DNA from: Micropterix aruncella
Lineage: Eukaryota; Arthropoda; Insecta; Lepidoptera; Micropterigidae
Assembly: GCA_944548615.1 (NCBI GenBank)
Contig: OX155951.1
Coordinates: forward strand, 42,375,320-42,439,319
DNA: 64,000 nt
Reading direction: 5' to 3'
In this document: piece after piece, positions 1 to 12,500 of the stretch
Layout: each line of letters begins with the position of its first letter
Position numbering within the stretch: position 1 is the first letter of the stretch
The notes under the pieces: model-generated
What the model was told of the DNA's origin: nothing
Database searches by the model: none
Seen by the model: only the letters and a program-made list of their open reading frames with translations
Position numbers and translations under genes: made by a program

Positions 1-198
1 TACTCCTTGCCTATAGAAATCTAATGAGCAAAGTTATCAAGCAGCGTTGAACATTTTTTATTTGCGAGATGACAATTCCAGGGTTGTCACTTTATTTCAA
101 AGAATTGATTACTTTACATTTTATCAGGTTTAAATCTGAAATAAAAACAAAAGTGAACATATCTTTATGCCTATACATAATTTATCTTAACAGTGGCT

Positions 199-310
199 CC
201 AATATGACAGTCTACCCTAGACAAAGGTGGTTGTAACATCGTCGGAACGTTGGGTGCCATAAGTCCACTCTGGAAAATCCGTTTTTAATTTTCCTTAATG
301 TTAAAAAGGC
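199..310 (+). mobile_element. Degenerate Penelope terminal fragment
   Basis: CAGTCTACCCTAGACAAAGG, TCGGAACGTTGGGTGCCA and AATCCGTTTTTAATTTTC follow the order of the family end at 44735-44820 with many substitutions. The first 198 bp and 311-620 show no other feature. Confidence 0.5.
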
Positions 311-629
311 CGCAATGGTCCTCGATTTTTAAGCGACTACAAAAAAATGAGGCGTTATCAATTCGTTTGTATCTTTTTTTTTAATTCAATGTTTGTTACC
401 TCAGAACTCTGCCATTTATGAACCGATTTGGAAAAATCTTTTTTTATTCGAAAGGATATACCTACTTACAGATTGGTCCCATCTTTATTAAAATCCTGTT
501 GTGATGATGGGATCCATGAGGAATTGAGGGAAATCCTCAATTATTATCATTTGAAATTGAAAATTTACATGTTGGTTCAATTCCGATGACAATTAATATA
601 TTTTTATGGTAAGCATGACCTGATTCTAC

Positions 630-1010
630 ACACTGGGATGGCTCCCGACGAGGGAACCCCTCAGCGGTCAACAGCACAGACCCCAAATTTTGTATACTCA
701 TTCAGTTATGATAGCTCGATCTAAGTTTTATCATGACATGGCTGCTGCACTCAGGGTTGGCTCCCGACAAGTGAACTCCTCAACGGTCTACAGCACAGAC
801 ACAAAATTTTATATATGTATTCAATTACGACAGCCCGTTCTAAGTTTCACCAAGGACTGCGGCACCCAGGGTTGGCTTCCAACGAGGGAACTCCTCAACG
901 GTCAACAGCACATACATACAATTTTGTATACGCATTCAATTATGATAGCCCGTTCTTAGTATCACCATGACATGGCTGCTACACTTATAAAAAAAATGGT
1001 GTCGGTTTTC
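630..1010 (-). repeat. 119-bp-unit repeat family, copy 1 (three units, - strand)
   Basis: Three diverged units each contain GTTGACCGTTGAGGAGTTCC on the reverse strand together with CAAAATTTTGTGTCTGTGCT-like and CAGCCATGTCATGGT-like blocks, at about 120-bp spacing. Open frames over it are accidental. Confidence 0.75.
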
Positions 1011-2124
1011 TTTTTGTAAAAATTTTATCTATTATATAATATATTTTATGCTCCCTGCGTTGCGTCATATCCATTACACATTTACAAGCGACCTGACAAG
1101 CAATACTATGTGAAATTGAATTCGACAACCCCAACCCAAATATTTGGTGGGCAATGTTGTCAATGTTAAAGAATCAGTACAATTTATATGAAAATAGCAT
1201 TATTGCCCATTAAATGTACTAATACTAATCTATGAAAGACATTGCACTCGATTTCTGGCAAAATCAAAATTAATAGTATACCTACTTACTAGTGTATACC
1301 TACTTACTACTTGTAGCAATAGTTAGAACTAGCACTTCTAAATAGTTCTAAAAGTTTTTGACACGTATTTGGACCCAACAAAAAGAGGTGTTACCTATTT
1401 TCTTCTCATTTTCTTTGTAATGCATACATCAAATCAGCTAGTTTGCTGGTGATTTTGTGCCAGTTTGTACATCTCTTGATGAAGGAAGGATACTTCTGTC
1501 AGTTTGTTTAACCTACGAACGAAGCAATGGACAGGTCGCATTAGGGCCTAGTACAAGGAACATCTTAGTTACATACACAATACAATGTACAAACTGGAAA
1601 CATGAACAAACGATTATTTTCCGTTCGGAATGTACTCGTAAATAAGGTAGAGGGGGTTCGAATACATTAGGGCGGTGTTCACCAATCTTTTTATACTGCA
1701 GGCACTGCTTTAATTATTTCAGGGGTTGTTTTTAATTATTTCCAGAGCATTATTGGGGAACCCAGATAGGAAAGATTATACCATCGAGAAGATGAATATA
1801 CCTATCTTGTGAACTTATCCATCCATTCTTCATTCTACAAAGGCTCTACTAGGTAAGGGTCATGCTTTAGCAGTAACTAAATTATATCTCTAAGTTCCGC
1901 GAGGTATCAAAGATGTGTCCTCTCTTCACCTGCACGTATAGATACTGATGTAGAGAGTCCACACTCTAGCACCTTGGTCAATGTAGAGTTTACCGATCGG
2001 CGGACCGCCCCCCGCGGACCGTCGCGCAGTGGATCGAATAGAACATGCTAGCCGCCTGTCTATCCGACTGTACATAATAAATTCCTTAGTAGAAAAACGA
2101 ACCTTGTTTGCTTCTTTAGCTTCC
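1011..2124. other. No identifiable feature
   Basis: AT-rich non-coding sequence with TACCTACTTAC words. Open frames are short and show no domain. Confidence 0.6.
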
Positions 2125-2128
2125 TTAA

Positions 2129-2390
2129 CCCCTCAAGCCCCGATTGGCCGATATCGGCCACAAAACGATTCAGCGTGACGGCCCCGTTTTAATTTTATTT
2201 TAATTTAATTTGTTTTATTTTATTATGTTTTATTATGTTAATATGTTTCAATTTAATTATGGGTACAGTGGCTTGGCAGTAATTAATATTTTGGTGAGAC
2301 AGTGTCGTAATTCAATTTTTTTACTAATTTTTACTAAAAATTTTTGGGACAGCAACTTGTCAATAGGCTGAGGGGCCGAGGCCTGAAGGG
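2129..2390. mobile_element. piggyBac-type MITE (TTAA)
   Basis: TTAA at 2125-2128 and 2391-2394 flank ends CCCCTCAAGCCCCG and, on the other strand, CCCTTCAGGCCTCG. The inside is AT-rich and non-coding. Confidence 0.65.
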
Positions 2391-2394
2391 TTAA

Positions 2395-3984
2395 ATAGAA
2401 AATATAAGAGGGGATGAGAGAAGTTTCCTCGATAAGGGAGGCCGGCGTAAAGGAGAATGAAGGCGGAAAAAATTTCAATGACAATTTGATTCAAAACGAG
2501 GCAGCACCGAAAGAAGAGATGTAAACTGAAAATTTGAACAGGCGGATCGTCAAACGAGTTGTAAAAGCGTAGCTGTGTTAAATAAACCCTGAAAGCACCA
2601 GGTACCGAACCCTAACAATACGGAATCCTAATTTTATAATGAGTGTAATTAACGGTGTGTGAAGTGTGGCGAAAATAGTAGGAGGAATGAGGAGTAGGTA
2701 GGGGGGCGGAAGAAGCAAAGCCGGAGGGTTTTAGGGAATGATCTGAAAGTTGGTCTGGGAATGGGATTGGAAAGAGCGTTGATATTGTGTGTGAGACAAA
2801 GTGAATTTATAAAACATACTAATGAATTTCTTTATGAATTAAATTGTTGATCGCGGACAAAGGGGAATGTAGAATTACACCGCAAAATGGGAAAGTCACA
2901 GACAGCTTTTTAACCAAATTTAAAATACGTTTTTTAATTTGATGTTTACGAGAATATTAATCCGTCTTGTAGTCTGTGAGTTTTAGAATCTGTAAGTAGT
3001 CCCTTGCTGTGAATATCAAGAATTCAATAAGAGTATCCACCGGATTTGGCAACTATTTGGCAATACTATCTGCAAATACTATTTAAGTTTAAATTATTTA
3101 GAATTTTGGAGTGATTTTAAATATTTTGTTATCAGAGATAAGGAAATAAATGGGAGAGAATTAAAAATAAACTTATAAAACTAGAAGCCACGTTGCAAAA
3201 TTAAATTCTTAAAAAAATCGTCAAGACAACGTACTTTGCATCAGCGATGAAAGAAGTGTTTTCGAGAAAATCGTGTGAATCTTCTGGACTGGCCATCCCA
3301 GTCGTTTGAAAGACGAATTCATCGAGGTATTTTCCCCCCTTAAAGTTGAACTTAATGGCATCGCCTTCACATTCTACCACATTATCTACGTAATAGAGTT
3401 TAAGCTTTCCCATAAACCACCAAAACCTAGACCCCGAACTTAAAAATGTTCATAGGCTCAAATAAGTTTGTTTTCGTTATTGTATCTTCTTCGGCGGAAG
3501 CACCTTCCTCCTAATCTCCCCCTGAAGATGTTGCAAGTTGATCCCTAAAAGCAAGTTTTTCTTAGTTGGTTTCAGAAGTACAAACGGTTCAGCTCCGTTT
3601 TTTAATTTTTCTTTCAGATCTATTTCTCGTTTTATAATCAACTCAATAATGTTGACAGGATTACACGATAACATATTATAAATGTTAGAGATAAAACATA
3701 CTTATTTATTATTTATTTATTGATTTTGTAAATTTGTACCAATATTTGATACTCACACACACGATTTCAACGCACGAGGTCCATCGAAACTTACCAATAA
3801 TCAAGTACAACCATTGTTATTACATTTAGGATCGTCTTAACGGTGAATGTTCATTTTTTTTTGTTATATGTATCTGTATGTTTCCTTAAAAACCTTAAAA
3901 AAATCTCGAGATCGAACGACAGCATCGAACTGCAGTGCATTTTTTTGATGCATTCTTCCAACGGATGCGTGGTGTTGTTTTAGC
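2395..3984. other. No confident feature
   Basis: Two - strand frames (3413-3201, MGKLKLYYVDNVVECEGDAI, and 3674-3477) are close together and look protein-like, but I recognise neither. They might be remnants of one TE gene. Confidence 0.3.
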
Positions 3985-4690
3985 GAGGAGTGGATACGTT
4001 CGGGTGCGACTTGCGACGGATCCTCGACTTCCGGCGGCGGGAGGGAGACGGCGCAGCGCCGGGAGGGAGCGAGAGAGACGGCGGCGACGGCGGGCGGTGC
4101 GGTGCGGTGCGGTGCGGCGTGCGGCGCGATGCAGCTCCGTGCGCTCCGGCGCAGTCGGCGTCGACTCGCCTTTCGCCCGACGCGCTCCTCGGCGGCGCTC
4201 TCGGCGCTGCGCCGGCGTCCGTCGCACCGCACGCGTTCGCCGCGTTCGCCGTGCCGCGTCGGCCGCGTCCGCTCGAATGTCACGAGCGCCCGCCGCGTCC
4301 TCGCCGCCGTCGTTTCGAAAGCGAAGATCGCTCGTGTCGCAACGCGACCTCATCCGGCGCCGGCGAACCTCCGCGGTCCGCTCGGCCGGGCGGCGGGCCG
4401 AAGCCTCCGACCGCCGCGCCGCGTCCCTCCTCGCCTCGCCGCCGAATTCGCCGACCATTTTCCGATCGAGTAGATCCATTTTCCCGGTCGTTTCGGCGCG
4501 ACTAGTGTAGTAGCCGAGCGCCCGCGCCGCCCGCCGCTCGTCTCCCGCCGCAGCGAACGCCTTTCGCCTCTCGTCTCGCGGACCACTTCGCAGCGCGCCG
4601 GTTCTCCCTGAATGCAGTTCGCGCGGGGAAACCTCCTCCTCTTCTCCCACCCCCGATCCGACCGGAACGACAAACTGACCATACCCTTCT
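3985..4690. promoter_or_regulatory. GC-rich, CpG-dense island
   Basis: About 700 bp of CGGCG/GCGCC-rich sequence in AT-rich surroundings. Overlapping open frames on both strands are Arg/Ala-rich, as expected from composition, and show no domain. A possible splice donor (CAG|GTGCGT) at 4693 on the + strand would fit a non-coding first exon, perhaps of tsl 26 kb downstream; this is inference only. Confidence 0.4.
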
Positions 4691-6689
4691 CAGGTGCGTT
4701 ACCTACAACTGCTATTTATTAACGCGCGTTTCGTTCGTATTACCTAGTTAAAACATTCTATTTGCTGCGAGGCAAACACTATTAGGGACTCAGCACTTCA
4801 AATTGTGTAATTATTGTTTACAAACAAAGTCGACAAACTCGGTACGAGGCAATTAAAGTGATAACATGAAATTTTACATTGGATATATCTAATCATAACG
4901 AGGTCATGTCAAGAAGAGCTCATATTTTCCATAAACCATTGGTTATGAAGCTCTGCGATAGCTACACCAGTACGGTGGCAAAACGAAGCAAAAATGTCTT
5001 ACTTTAATATTTCATATAAGTGGAAAATATAGTGCGTGTCCAGTAAGTACATATTCTTTAATTTTAATCGGATGACGTAAAACATTAATGTTTCCACTCA
5101 TTAAATAATTTCGAATGAAAATTATTCATAATTACAAAATAGAGAAAAGAAGCAGAAGTTTAAAGAAATCTCAAACAATTACATATACACTTACGTACAT
5201 ATATAAATACAAACAATTAATATAAAATAACAGTTTAATATAATAAAATGGGATTGCAAATTTCGTTTTGTGTTCATTTGTAAACATTTCGTTGGGCGGA
5301 CATAGTGAGAGTCGGAGAGTATTCCCCTCGCGAGATATGACAAACGTTCAGTAGAGAGTATTCCCCTCAAGAGGGGTTTCCCCGCATGTACCTACGTTGA
5401 ATACTCCAGTGTGACTGAATTCGCATATGTAGACCGAAGGGATAAAGAGTACTGTAGACATCCATAATGCGGTTGATGGTAGAATTTTAGCCATGGCTTG
5501 TGTTGCATCTGGGCATTTGAAACGTACGAGATCGTCTCGTATCGGGCGTTGACAACCCCTTAGTGACACTCACCCTGACAACCAGTGTTGGAATCAGAAA
5601 ATTATTGTCTATTAACGGCAAATGGATAGGACTTTACAAAAAAGCATTGTTCCCTTTGTTTATGCCATCATATTGATTCAGATTTAAATAAAAAATGCTA
5701 ATTATGTTTTTTAATATTTATTAAATAATCATTACATTAATTTAGTTTACCTATAGTAAAACAACGTCAATATCAGCCGATTCTTCTACTAAATTGGATA
5801 CGTTATATTTGGCATCAATGCGACGTAACATGCCCTCGAACGGTATTAATTCTGTGCATTTTTTTGATTTGCTCTCCTTTACGGCATCGCATGATAGTAA
5901 CGGGTCACACAGGCGTAAAAAGAAATTATAGTATTTTTGCGTACTATGTTGACCTTGCGATCGTATATAGTAGCCGGCATCAAATTATAGCACAAATACT
6001 GTAATTATAGTATGAATTCCAACGCTGCTGACGACTCCGGGAGTCCAGTCGTCCGTTTACTATAGAGTGCAAGAGGGCGCTATGGCGTGCAAGAGTGATC
6101 CTCTGCACCGTCGCGCGTGCAGAGGATCTAAATTAAAATACTCGAGTCTATCTTTGTATGTTGAAGGCCCAGATGTTTCCAGCTATTTAATCGCCGTAAG
6201 AAAACTTTTGTAGTCCTTCTACTCGGTCCTTGTTTACGGCAAAATATGGGTAATAATACAGTAAATGCAAATTCAGTGACGCTTCTAACGAATGTCAAAA
6301 ATAGCGTCTTATGGGCGACTATGTCCTAATTATGAATTCGAGCTTCTTATTAGTTTTATTAACTAAAGTTGATCATCTTATTGGTTTTATTCACTACACG
6401 AGTAGCACCTGTCATCTTCTCATCCGAGTAAACTCCGAAGCCTAATCTGGTCGCATTTTGGGAAGATATGTCGTTAAGCGCCTAACGCATACATTTGTCG
6501 TTAGCATTGCCAGTGTGATATTTCTCGTGAAGAAGATTTTGTTTCATTTGGCGGCGTTCAAGTCCAGCCTATTTTTGTCCGTGGCAATATTGCTTGAGAC
6601 GATCGAGGTCCAATACGGTCCTCCACATTCCTAGATCGTAGATAGATAGATAGAGAGATTCCTCGCTGTACTTAGTTAGTGTACACCTT
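4691..6689. other. No identifiable gene
   Basis: AT-rich. A short direct repeat GAGAGTATTCCCCTC occurs at about 5315 and 5354. No RNA gene or coding frame is supported. Confidence 0.6.
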
Positions 6690-7550
6690 CAGGGCACTGA
6701 ACAAAATACAAATAATTTGTTTGGTGAAAGTATTTGCCGATGTCATGAGTATACACAGTGAATAGTTGCGGTCCCAGGTGGGACCCTTGCGGAAACCCGA
6801 AGTATCATTTATACACCTCGACGATCGACATGCAATCTATATTAAAAATATGCATTGAGACGGAGGCGATTCCGTAGAATAAAATACAATGGCGTCCGTT
6901 TCCGTCCGACTTGGTGTCCGTTTCGACCAGTATCTGTCCTGGCAGCACCATATTAGAGAGATGAGAGGAAAGATCTTCAACAAATGTCATTCGTTGGAGA
7001 GGCTACAAAATTTTGTATAAGAGAAAAGTAAAGAGACAATCTGCCAATCTTTACTTCTCCCACTACTTCACTATGGCGACGCCGCTTTCCTCGATCTGTC
7101 AGAATAGATGGCTACCAAGGTTAAAAGGTTACAGAACGTTTATATCCCCTTCGCTATGGCCTCAGAAAATACGACCATATGACGGATTACAGAAGTATAC
7201 TACAGTGGCTTAACGCAAGGGAGACGAGACAGGTTAGAACTCTCTACCTGTTACATAAAGTCCTTGCAATACGCTATGCCGCTTTTTATCACCGAAAGGT
7301 TCACCGCTCTATCGGCGCACGGCCATCCCCTCAGATCCGAGGGCAATAAGTTGTTTGCATCCCTGGTCACAGCAGCGACTTTTTTCTCATACTATTTCTG
7401 AGTGGAAGCTGCACGACTCTGGTATATTTTACCGAATAATGTCAGAGCAGCCCCCGCGTCGCAGAACAGCATCACCACGTTCAAAGACAGACTCAAGGAT
7501 CACGTACACCTAAAACAATAACATAACCAACCCTCCTCTCTCCTCCTTCT
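6690..7550 (+). mobile_element. LINE fragment with inverted 5' segment
   Basis: 6690-6800 on the - strand reads GFPQGSHLGPQLFTVYTHDI, an RT palm motif. From about 7020 the + strand reads the downstream C-terminal part (WLNARETRQVRTLYLLHKVL, then frameshifts). The 3' region runs to a (TTA)n end near 7795. Confidence 0.65.
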
Positions 7551-8535
7551 CGGATCCTTTTCCTTCCTTCGTCTCATTCCTTCCCTCTGGGTCTTTTCAT
7601 TTGTAGTTTTCCTTCTGATCTTTTGTTTTGTAGTATTTTTTTCTAGTTTTTAGTTTATTTAATCATTTTAATTTTATTTTGTATAGCCAACGCAAAAGTT
7701 GTTATATACACTTAAGCTATAGATTAGGGGATATATATATATTACCGCAAGGCAATAAGCTCGCCTTTTTAAAGACTTTTGTTATTATTATTATAATTTT
7801 GGCTCTAAGAAGCGGAGACATCGCTCTACTTTATGTGTGAGCGCGGATCGCTAATGCAATCCAGGAGGCGACACCTGAAAGACCCAACTGAGATCGAAGA
7901 AATTGTTCCTTCGAAGAAAGTGGAGTCTATAGAAATCACAATACTGGGGAATGCACTGCTAACAGTGCACTGCAAACGGAGGCACAAAAGATCCGCAGAG
8001 GTCGCGAAGACCCCATTCCGACGCATCTAATCTAATCGAAACATCGATCACTTTGGTGTCCAGTTTCACAATTTGGGGTCTATTTCGCAAGAATGATTCC
8101 CTAAATTTCTGTCCTAGGTTGTTCGGTTATCTTTTTTAAGGGGTGCACGATCACTTTCGAAGTGGGTCTGTGCGCTGTCGGAGGATTCGACGCGAAGGCT
8201 GTATGGCGAGACGTGCTGATTATCTATCTATGAAGGTGCGGTGGGATCGGTGCGGGGCGGCGCGACTCGTCCGTTCAGCGCAGCGCGACGAGGACACGCG
8301 CAGCGCGACATTACCTTGCCTCTTTTAAAAAGCAAACGCGTTCTTTGAATATTCAATTTAGCTCTGAATTTTAATTCATTTGATCTTTCTTCTAAACTGG
8401 GCGGCCTCCGGGCTTGCCTAATGAATCGCCCCCCCGCGCGGGCCTCTTCCGCCTCTGGCCTGCGTTCAGCCGCTTTGTTCATCGAGTGCAGTGCGAATCG
8501 AAGCGGTCTTATATCATTTTATCATTTCGGATGAA

Positions 8536-9830
8536 ATTGAAATAGAAATAGAAATAGAAATATTTTATTGTCCGAAATTGTCGTGGTACATTTATGGCGA
8601 TAATGCGTAAAACTATGTATCTCACAATTACCTGTTATTAAAACAGATTGACAAATTTACTTATCTGCTAAATTGACTTATCTGCTAATTATAATATCTT
8701 ATTAAAAAATGTAATTATTTCACTGGTTTAACATGAAAAAATCTAAACAGACCGGATAAGTAGAACTAACAGTAGAAGACAATTAGAAAAAATAATTCAC
8801 CAATAATATAAAAAATAAAGAAAAAATCAAAATCAAGGAATAATCAAAATTCCGCCTATAAATACGAAATGTATATAATTTAAAATGTAACAGTAGAAAA
8901 CAATTATTAAAAAATAATTCACCAAAAATATAAAAAATAACGAAAAAAAAAAAACAAAATCAAGGAATAGTCAAAAATCCGCCTATAAATACGAAATGTA
9001 TATAATTGAAAACTTGTAATCTTCCTAATTGAATTATTGTAAAAACAAAATGAAAATGCATGCCTACAATATAATATTATGAGAAATATTCGTTTAATGT
9101 GTAAAAGCTTTTATCGATAAGCCATTTTTTCAACGCTGCGGTAAACCCTTTTCCTTTTATTTCTTTGATATTTGCAGGTAGGTGGTTATAGATTTTTATT
9201 GCATTGTATAACATTCCTTTTTTAAATAGAGTTAAATTTGGCTTGGGTGCTTGTAGCTCATGTTTATTTCGTGTGTTATAGCCGTGTTCAACATTGTTTG
9301 TTTTGAAATACTGATCGTGGTCCCTTATAAATTTGCAGGTTTTCAAGATGTATATCGATATAAACGTTAGTACAAACTCCTTTTTAAATAGTGGTTTGCA
9401 GCTGTCAGTCTTTGGAATTCCACATATTATTCGTAAGCATCGTTTTTGTACTATGAATATTTCCTCTGCGTTTACCGAATTGCCCCAAAGCGTAATTCCA
9501 TATTTTATGCAGGCGTAAATATATGCATAATATGCCATAAAGGCTGTTTTTTTATCTGTAGTTCGTTTTAAAATCCTTAGAGCGTAGCAAAATTTCGAAA
9601 TTTTTATTTTTACATCTTCGACATGGGCTTTCCAGTTCAAATTACAGTCGATTGTTATCCCTAGTAATTTGAATTTTTGGACCATATCAATAACCTGAGC
9701 GTTATGTTTAATTTCGAATTTGTATTTTTGTGCTTGATAGGAATGAAATTGCATACATTTTGTTTTTTCCGCATTTACACTTAAATTATTTGACCCTAAC
9801 CATATTTGTTCTTTCACTAGACAAAAAAAA
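8536..9830 (-). mobile_element. LINE 3' end with intact 246-aa RT C-terminus
   Basis: The open frame 9817-9077 (-) encodes MVQKFKLLGITIDCNLNWKA, YGITLWGNS, VQKRCLRIICGI and YNTRNKHELQ, typical of the RT thumb and C-terminus of CR1/Jockey-clade LINEs. A non-coding 3' region follows with a tandemly duplicated block of about 120 bp (8770-8890 and 8890-9015) and a (TTTCTA)n tail at about 8540-8562. Confidence 0.8.
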
Positions 9831-11483
9831 ATCTTACCAAATTCAGATGTTCCGTCAATGGTTCTTATTTGTGTAGCATCGATAGTAATATTTCCAACTG
9901 GAACCTCGCGTTTTTATTATCGATGGAAAATTCAATCGGTTTCGTTAAGCACAGTCGCATTTTGTTCATCTGAGGCATCGTTTTTGTCCTTGGTATTACA
10001 ACGATTCGCTTGGGTATTCCGATTCGATGGTAGTTAGGTATTGCATCGCTGCGATTAACTCGTGTATTTCTTGTTATTATTCGCATAATTAGCAGGATAG
10101 TTAAGAACACGTTTTACAAAAGCGACGATTTACAAAGGTATCTATAATAATTTCGATTGTTTTCCGCATTGCCTCAATCGTTAATTAATTTCCTCGAACG
10201 CCTCGAAGTGGTTTAGTGAGCTGATGCTGCCGCGATGACGCTCTGGCGGTCATCGAAGCGGGCCAAAAAAAATGTTTTTACAAATATTCTCCGAAACACG
10301 GACTTAAACAATACAAATATTTTCGGCGATGCCGTTTGTTGATACGTACGCGGCAGTCGTTAAAAGTGATATTGACACGATTAATCAATAATATATCGAC
10401 GGAAATTTGTTCGTAGTGCGGTGGCCAGCCCGTGCGTGTCTCGAGCGGCCCGTTGCGAGCCTTTCGGATGAAGTCGATCGAGGTGCTTTCGTTTTTCATT
10501 GCCAATCGCTCACCTACTAACACATTTTCGTAACGTGGCTGTTAAATAACGCGCTCTTTATTATGCGTTTTTTTAATATACATACATTAATGCTGTGATG
10601 TGGTATTTCTCAACGAATGAGATGCTAATTTTATAACAGCGCTGGCCGTCTACTGTTTTTGCCGTCCACTGATTATCCTACGTCTTCGGGTTACTGATCA
10701 AACCAGTCAAGTGACAAACCACCACTCCTTTTAGGGAGGAATTTCAGCCAAGAGGGAGAGAGAGAGAAAGGGATGGAAATATGCAGATAGAGAAAGACGA
10801 AAGTCGCAGGTTGATCGGAATACGTAATATTTCTTTTTGGTACTTATTGGTTAATTCTATTTTATTCCATTCAAACCACGCATCGGATGAGTGGCGGCAT
10901 GAGAAGTCGAAGTCTGCTGTCGTCCGTTCGGCATTTGCCGTCGTTTGTGGGCGCATTATTACATAATATTTAACATGACCGAGTAATAATTGGGGTTCCA
11001 ATGCGTTATCAATTGTTTATCTGGCCTTATGTGAATCGATTATTTACTATTGGGTGAAGTGAATGCTCAAAACACCACTTTAAACTGAGCACATTTCATC
11101 TAAAAAATCATGTACAGAAAGCCCTATTCCTTTTCTAGGGATAGACTTTTTAAAGACGTACGTGGACTTGACAGCAGACAATTATTTAATAAATAGCCGT
11201 TACTGGTGATATTCTTATCAAATGATAAGTCTAACTTAGTCCAACTCTATATAACACTGAATTTTCTAGAGATAAGCCCTTGGAGAAAATTGTGTTATAC
11301 CAAGAATAAGATCATCGTTTGGCCAACGGAACTACTCGTTCATAGCGCCAAGAGTATTTAACAGTCTGTGCTAGTCGAAATTCATTCCAAATAAACTCAT
11401 CAAATGGTTGTTGAGTCAGAATCGTTTGACAAAACTCTAGATGTTAGACATAGTGGTGTAGAGCCGCAAATTACATTTATTAT
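9831..11483. other. No identifiable gene
   Basis: Low-complexity and AT-rich sequence with a moderately GC-rich block at 10190-10500. No domain-bearing frame. Confidence 0.6.
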
Positions 11484-11905
11484 TATATATATTTTTAAAA
11501 TATATGTATATTTTAATTTACAATTTGATTAGTCACTTTATTGAAATCGGAGACTATCGCGGTTATTCGACATTATAAATAAGATAAAAAACGAATTTAC
11601 CGCGTGAATTTTGTAGCACCCGTCGTATCGGCCACTGATCATATAAATATCGTGACGGTATCGGCGACGTTGCAGCCGCCGTTGTCCAGGGTAGACTGAA
11701 AGAGCTACCTGCGTAACAACGGATTGACAGCTCTTTCAGCCTACCCTGGACAACGGCGGCTGCAACGTCGCCGAAACGTCGGGTGCTACAAAATTCACGC
11801 GGTAAATTCGTTTTTTATCTTATTTATAATGTCAAATAACCGCGATAGTCTCCGATTTCATTAAAGTGACTAATCAAATTTTAAATTAAAATATACATAT
11901 ATTTA
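11484..11905. mobile_element. Penelope end-to-end fold-back remnant
   Basis: Two arms centred near 11722 are reverse complements of each other: ACGGCGGCTGCAACGTCGCC at about 11751 against its complement near 11670, extending outward through ACCGCGATAGTCTCCGATTT and even the flanking TTTGATTAGTCACTTTA. It contains only terminal sequence of the Penelope family, with no coding part. Confidence 0.8.
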
Positions 11906-12059
11906 AAAAATAAGAAGTACTACCAATGTACTCACATCAGATACTACCAATGTACTCACATTGGTAGTATCTGATAGTATTTTATTGGTTCCAATCGGGT
12001 ATCCTCGCTTTTTGCGCTTCTGTGGTTTGGAGGAGAAGTTCCAGCGTCCGCAACGTCTC

Positions 12060-12500
12060 CTCAATACTGTATCTACTGTTTCAGTGTCCGCGACAGCTTT
12101 GTAAAGCGTCTTTGTACTCTCTCTGATAAGTCAATGCCTTTTGTAAAGTAAGGACTCCAAATCTGATAGACTCTATAGCAGTGGTCGAACATCTGTATGA
12201 CTTGTAATTTTTTAACCGTTTTGTCTGCGATAATATTCTTTACCAAATAGGTTAAGGAGCGCGCTTTCTCCACAATGGTAATATGTTTTTCCCACTTCAG
12301 GTCGAACGGCAACAATATCCCGAGATGTTTTAGCTCCTTAATTGTCTCGATTTGAACATCGCCAATATGGTAGTGCAGTTTAGGATTACTCCGGCTAAAT
12401 CCGCAGAACGGTCCACTTGTCCTGGCTCATCTCGATTAGCCATTTCTGCGTCTATTCAGAAACTCTGAGAGATCCTCGCTCAGTTGATAATTGAAATAGA
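12060..12500 (-). mobile_element. LINE RT C-terminal fragment
   Basis: On the - strand: LPFDLKWEKHITIVEKARSL, YRVYQIWSPYFTKG and RVQRRFTKLSR, matching the C-terminal RT region. Upstream frames to 12500 are broken. Confidence 0.7.

Noticed and set aside
3201..3674. Two adjacent - strand frames as a small host gene
   Set aside because: They look protein-like, but I recognise no family and see no convincing splice pair. Listed only as an unassigned stretch.
3864..4682. Six overlapping Arg/Ala-rich open frames on both strands in the GC island
   Set aside because: They arise from stop-poor GC-rich composition. No domain, no consistent strand, and multiple frames are equally open.
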